A DNA stretch of 34,929 bases from Candidatus Poribacteria bacterium (GTDB lineage: Bacteria; Poribacteria; DTPJ01; WJIO01): NCBI GenBank assembly GCA_014730235.1, contig WJIO01000323.1, positions 1 to 34,929 of the forward strand. The letters are read 5' to 3'. Each line of letters opens with the position of its first letter. The stretch's first letter is position 1. Both the position numbers and the translations under genes were made by a program. Below are positions 31,018 through 34,929 of this stretch, in pieces. The notes under the pieces are model-generated. The model did not search any database. It saw only the letters and a list, made by a program, of their open reading frames with translations, and had not been told where the DNA came from.

Positions 31018-32771
31018 TAGAAATGCCTGAATCATCACAAAAACTAACGTCCTTTTTACGTCCATACTGGAAGCAGATCATCATCGGCCCATTCCTTATG
31101 CTGGTTGAGGTGGTTATGGACCTGGCCCAGCCCCGCATGATGCAGAGGATAATTGATGTTGGCATCGCCCAGATGGATATGTCCATAGTTATAAATACAG
31201 GTTTGATTATGATCGGTCTCGCTTTGATTGGAGCTTTTGGTGGTGCGGGAAATACTGCCTTTGCTGTATGGGTGTCCCAGAGATACGGCGCGGATCTCCG
31301 AACCGCGCTATTCCGGAAAATACAATCCCTATCCTTTGGTAATCTGGATAAGCTGGAAACCGGACAGTTAATAACCCGTTTGACGAATGATGTAACCCAG
31401 ATTCAGCTGGTAGTTCTCATCGCTTTGAGAATTCTGGTAAGAGCACCCCTTATACTGGTAGGAAGCCTGATTATGGCTGTAATCACAAGTCCCAGTCTGG
31501 CACTAATACTCCTGGCCCTTGGACCTGTATCATTGCTTGTTATTATCCTGGTGATCAGAAAAGCCCATCCTATGTTTTTAAGGGTTCAAGAGAGGCTTGA
31601 CAGAATTAATACGGTGATGCAGGAAAACCTTTCTGGTATCAGAGTGGTAAAAGCCTTTGTGCGAGGAGATTATGAAAATCAGCGTTTTGGTAATGCCAAT
31701 GAAAATCTGCGTAATGATACGGTTAAAGCCATGAGACTTGTCGCTGTGGTAATGCCTTTTATGATGTTGGCTGTTAATATAGGCGTAGCTTGCGTTATAT
31801 GGTTTGGTGGGCTACAGGTAGCTGCCGGTAATATGAAAGTTGGTCAGATTATGGCCTTTGTAAACTACCTGCTTCACGCCCTCTTTTCCCTGATGATGGT
31901 TAGCATGCTGTTGATACAAATATCCAGGGCTAAAGCATCAGCAGACCGCATACAGGAGGTGTTGAACAGCAAACCGGAAATCAATGATAAAACGAATGCC
32001 TTGACCATGTTTCAACCTCGGGGTAAGGTGGCCTTTGAAAGCGTTACCTTTGGTTATGATGATAACTACCAGGAGCCAGTGCTTCGGGATGTAAGTTTTG
32101 AGGTGCAACCGGGACAGACTGTTGCAATTCTGGGTGCTACAGGATCAGGGAAATCAAGTCTGGTTAATTTAATCCCGCGATTTTATGATGTTATGGGTGG
32201 TAAGGTAAAAATTGATAACATAGATGTGCGGGATATAAAAAACGATGCTCTGCGTAAAAGCGTGGTTTTTGTCCTTCAGGAGTCAGTTTTATTCTCCGGC
32301 ACTATCAGAGACAATATACGCTATGGAAGGCCTGAAGCGACAGATCCGGAGGTAGTAGAAGCCGCCAAAGCCGCCCAGGCCCATGATTTTATTAGTGGGT
32401 TTCCTGAGGGATATGATACCCAGCTTGGACAACGCGGGGTCAATTTATCCGGCGGTCAGAAACAGCGCGTCGCAATCGCAAGGGCATTAGTCACCAAACC
32501 CAGGATATTGATACTGGATGACAGCACCAGTTCTGTAGATGTGGAGACAGAGGCCAGGATACAGGATTCCCTTGCGGAATTAATGAAAGATTGCACCAGC
32601 TTTATAATAGCACAGCGCATCAGCACGGTTTTAAATGCTGATAAGATTTTAATACTGGAAGATGGCAAAATAGCCGCCCAGGGTACACACAGCCAGCTTC
32701 TTAAATCAAGTCCAATATATCGGGAAATCTATAATTCACAACTCGGAAACGGAGGTATTGACATTGCGTGA
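31014..32771 (+). CDS. ABC exporter half-transporter with degenerate ATP site
   Basis: Encodes 585 residues from TTG 31014, which overlaps the argH stop; ATG 31023 is an alternative and neither is ideally spaced from AAGGA. An N-terminal six-helix exporter domain (about 20-310) precedes an ATPase domain with Walker A LGATGSGKSS (about 373), signature LSGGQKQRVAIARA (about 478) and Walker B ILILDDSTSSVD. Walker B has Asp instead of the catalytic Glu, and the H-loop reads IAQRIST with Gln instead of His. These are the marks of the non-hydrolysing partner in TM287/288- or BmrCD-type heterodimers. Its partner is the next gene. The substrate is unknown. Confidence 0.88.
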   Translation: MIEMPESSQKLTSFLRPYWKQIIIGPFLMLVEVVMDLAQPRMMQRIIDVGIAQMDMSIVINTGLIMIGLALIGAFGGAGNTAFAVWVSQRYGADLRTALFRKIQSLSFGNLDKLETGQLITRLTNDVTQIQLVVLIALRILVRAPLILVGSLIMAVITSPSLALILLALGPVSLLVIILVIRKAHPMFLRVQERLDRINTVMQENLSGIRVVKAFVRGDYENQRFGNANENLRNDTVKAMRLVAVVMPFMMLAVNIGVACVIWFGGLQVAAGNMKVGQIMAFVNYLLHALFSLMMVSMLLIQISRAKASADRIQEVLNSKPEINDKTNALTMFQPRGKVAFESVTFGYDDNYQEPVLRDVSFEVQPGQTVAILGATGSGKSSLVNLIPRFYDVMGGKVKIDNIDVRDIKNDALRKSVVFVLQESVLFSGTIRDNIRYGRPEATDPEVVEAAKAAQAHDFISGFPEGYDTQLGQRGVNLSGGQKQRVAIARALVTKPRILILDDSTSSVDVETEARIQDSLAELMKDCTSFIIAQRISTVLNADKILILEDGKIAAQGTHSQLLKSSPIYREIYNSQLGNGGIDIA

Positions 32772-34617
32772 GGAGAAATCTCGCGGACAGCGTAAGGGGT
32801 TTCACATGGGAGGGCCAGGAAGAGGCCCAATGATCGGTACCGGAGAAAAGGCTAAAGATACCAAAAGTACCATGATTCGCCTTTGGGATTATCTGAAATC
32901 ACAAAAAACGGGTTTATTAGGTGTAACGTTTCTTGTTATAATTACTACAATACTTGGTCTTTTAGGCCCCTACCTGATGGCGAAGGCTATAGATAATTAC
33001 ATGATACCCGGGGATTTGCGCGGTTTATTCTGGATCGTTATGCTAATGATCAGTGTTTATGCTGCAACATCTCTCACTACATGGCTACAGACATACATAA
33101 TGGCCGGTATATCCCAGAATACTGTCCGTAATATGCGTAATGACCTGTTTTCCCGGCTTCAATCTCTCTCCCTGCGCTTCTTTGATCAGCGAACTCATGG
33201 CGAACTGATGAGCCGCCTGACCAATGATGAGGAAAACATAAGTAGAGTTCTTGGGGAAGGTGTGGCCCAGTTTGTCAGCAGTATTATTACCCTCGTAGGC
33301 GTTGCCATTATGATGCTTCTGCTGAATGTATACCTTGCGGCAGTAAGTCTGGTGACCATTCCCCTTATGGTGTTTTTAACCAAGTGGATATCAAAGCGTA
33401 CCCGGCGGGGATTCCAGCAACAGCAGAAAACCCTGGGAATACTGAACGGCTTCATAGAAGAAACCGTAACCGGTCAGCGTGTGGTAAAAGCCTATGGACA
33501 GGAAAAAGAAGCTCTTACAAAATTTGAAAAGGCAAACTGGGATTTACGTGAGGCAGCCACCCGAGCCCAGACTTTCGCTCTGGTGCTGGCCCCTTTGACT
33601 AACTTTGTCAATAACCTGGGTTTTATTATAGTAGCTGCAGCCGGAGGTTGGATGGCCGTTAAGGATTTGGTTACTCTGGGTACTATTGCTGCATTTATCA
33701 GCTATGCCCGGCAGTTTGGACGACCTTTAAACCAGATGGCCAACCTGTATAACGCCATACAATCAGCCATGGCTGGGGCGGAGCGCGTATTTGAAATATT
33801 GGATGAAGAACCTGAAATCGCTGACTTACCCCAGGCCCAACCTCTGGAAATCAAAAGGGGAGAGGTTATATTCAGGGATGTATACTTCGGTTACGAAGCT
33901 GGTGTTCCGGTGTTAAAGAATATAAATTTCCATGCTGAACCGGGACAAACCATAGCCCTGGTGGGCCCAACCGGAGCCGGTAAGACCACTATAGTTAACC
34001 TTCTGACGCGTTTTTATGACATTAACGAGGGTAGAATAATCATAGACGGTTATAATATTACTGAAGTCCAGAAGGCAAGTTTACGCCGTCAGTTGGGAAT
34101 AGTCTTACAGGATACATTTTTGTTTACCGGATCGGTAATGGAAAATATCCGTTATGGCCGATTGGATGCCACAGATGCGGAAGTCTACGAAGCGGCGAAT
34201 CTGGCTAATGCGGACCACTTCATACGTCATCTTCCCCGGGGATATGATACAATTTTATCGGAGAGGGGCAGCAACCTCAGCCAGGGACAGCGACAGCTTC
34301 TGGCTATTGCCCGGGCAGCCCTGGCCAATCCGGGAATTCTGATCCTCGACGAAGCCACCAGCAGCGTTGATACCCGTACTGAAATGCACATTCAGGAGGC
34401 ACTGCTGCGCCTGATGAAAGAACGTACTGCCTTTGTTATCGCCCACCGTCTGAGTACAATACACAACGCGGATCAGGTTCTGGTAATTAACAACGGTGAG
34501 ATTATTGAGCGCGGTACCCATTTAAGTCTGCTGGAAAAACAGGGCTTTTATTATAACTTATACATGAGACAGTTTAGAGCTAAAGATGAGACAGAATTGA
34601 TTTTAGATCTAAGGTGA
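32764..34617 (+). CDS. ABC exporter half-transporter with canonical ATP site
   Basis: TTG 32764 lies eight bases after GGAGG and is preferred over TTG 32758, which is only two bases from it; this gives 617 residues. The gene overlaps the end of the previous one. A Gly/Arg/Lys-rich N-terminal tail (about 40 residues) precedes six membrane helices, then an ATPase domain with Walker A VGPTGAGKTT (about 400), signature LSQGQRQLLAIARA, Walker B ILILDEATSSVD with the catalytic Glu, and H-loop IAHRLST. It is the hydrolysing half of a heterodimeric multidrug- or lipid-type exporter in the inner membrane. Confidence 0.9.
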   Translation: MREEKSRGQRKGFHMGGPGRGPMIGTGEKAKDTKSTMIRLWDYLKSQKTGLLGVTFLVIITTILGLLGPYLMAKAIDNYMIPGDLRGLFWIVMLMISVYAATSLTTWLQTYIMAGISQNTVRNMRNDLFSRLQSLSLRFFDQRTHGELMSRLTNDEENISRVLGEGVAQFVSSIITLVGVAIMMLLLNVYLAAVSLVTIPLMVFLTKWISKRTRRGFQQQQKTLGILNGFIEETVTGQRVVKAYGQEKEALTKFEKANWDLREAATRAQTFALVLAPLTNFVNNLGFIIVAAAGGWMAVKDLVTLGTIAAFISYARQFGRPLNQMANLYNAIQSAMAGAERVFEILDEEPEIADLPQAQPLEIKRGEVIFRDVYFGYEAGVPVLKNINFHAEPGQTIALVGPTGAGKTTIVNLLTRFYDINEGRIIIDGYNITEVQKASLRRQLGIVLQDTFLFTGSVMENIRYGRLDATDAEVYEAANLANADHFIRHLPRGYDTILSERGSNLSQGQRQLLAIARAALANPGILILDEATSSVDTRTEMHIQEALLRLMKERTAFVIAHRLSTIHNADQVLVINNGEIIERGTHLSLLEKQGFYYNLYMRQFRAKDETELILDLR

Positions 34618-34741
34618 ATAACACCGAAAACTCAGGAATGGTAGGATTTTGTAAAACCAATGCAAAAACCTCTGGATACCCGGACCAATGATGGATGGTA
34701 GGCAGAAATGGAAGAGGTATTCCATATTGATTAGGTAAATT

Positions 34742-34929
34742 GGTTCTTCTGGTTTATTGTGGAAGTAAAGAAATTTGGCTCTTCAGGGTTCAGTGTGGTT
34801 ATAATTGAAAATTCTCTCAGCTTGTCATTCCTGCTTCAAGCTTTTTCAAAAAGCTTGAAGCAGGAATGACATAGAACTATATTCTTTGAGCATTTTCATC
34901 TGTTTCTTCATGCTGAATTCTTATAAACA
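34742..34929 (+). repeat. MITE-family repeats, nested pair running off the window (copy I)
   Basis: A first terminus GGTTCTTCTGGTTTATTGTG (34742) is followed 35 bases later by a second, GGCTCTTCAGGGTTCAGTGT (34777). The second continues as the long form: hairpin ATTCCTGCTTCAAGC / GCTTGAAGCAGGAAT, then CATAGAACTATATTCTTTGA and CATGCTGAATTCTTATAAAC, cut by the window edge. From the AGCAGGAATGACATAG point on it matches the reverse complement of copy A base for base. The rest of the gap (34618-34741) shows nothing I can identify. Confidence 0.7.

Noticed and set aside
8420-34929. CRISPR array from the recurring GTCATTCCTGC motif
   Set aside because: Copies are kilobases apart, palindromic, in both orientations and without regular spacers; no cas gene is present.

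Overview
The window reads as a stretch of a moderately AT-rich chromosome from an uncultured, probably Gram-negative-type (diderm) bacterium. Several lipoprotein signal peptides, an Nqr-type membrane module, LVIVD/LamG/dockerin surface proteins, a URO-D family protein, a sulfatase relic, a planctomycete-type cytochrome c domain and a LamG protein ending in a 'KLAALWSEIK'-like tail recall Candidatus Poribacteria and related PVC/FCB-side lineages. That assignment is inference from gene content only; there is no rRNA or other decisive marker here.

Left region (1-8414). A truncated minus-strand gene and a Ser/Arg-rich lipoprotein read leftwards from a consensus promoter. An ISKra4-type insertion sequence (827-2262, with matching terminal inverted repeats) sits in the gap between that promoter and a second, rightward one. 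The rightward promoter drives a complete cobalamin riboswitch, then a BtuF-BtuC-BtuD corrinoid importer, then nqrD-, nqrE- and nqrF-like genes with no nqrA, nqrB or nqrC, and possibly a 50-residue membrane peptide. B12-controlled coupling of corrinoid import to a minimal transmembrane NADH/Fe-S electron conduit is the most interesting system I see in the window.

Middle region (8415-19467). A repeat-rich gap is followed by a URO-D family (corrinoid methyltransferase-like) gene, a 3'-truncated sulfatase relic, a secreted 14-blade LVIVD propeller fused to a thermonuclease and a dockerin, and a small cytochrome c lipoprotein. A perfect TTGACA-17-TATAAT promoter then leads into a four-gene operon: TIM-barrel isomerase, uvrC, aldo/keto reductase and FAD-dependent oxidoreductase.

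Right region (19464-34929). Minus-strand units carry a beta-propeller protein, a FolE2-like protein that has lost the recognisable metal ligands, a metallophosphoesterase, an ADP-ribosylglycohydrolase, a Gfo/Idh/MocA dehydrogenase and a LamG protein. They are followed by a subtilisin-like lipoprotein (+), a secreted DUF3108-like protein, a DUF1638 protein and a cold-shock protein. A rightward operon encodes an ArgH-family lyase and the two halves of a heterodimeric ABC exporter with one degenerate ATP site.

At least nine copies or fragments of one palindromic repeat family lie in the intergenic gaps. They have termini like GGTTCTTCCGGGTTCAGTGTGG and hairpin cores made of GTCATTCCTGC and its complement. 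Two copies (14269-14433 and 28766-28927) have exact 8-bp target duplications, so the family behaves as a MITE, most likely mobilised by an ISL3-type transposase that is not in the window.
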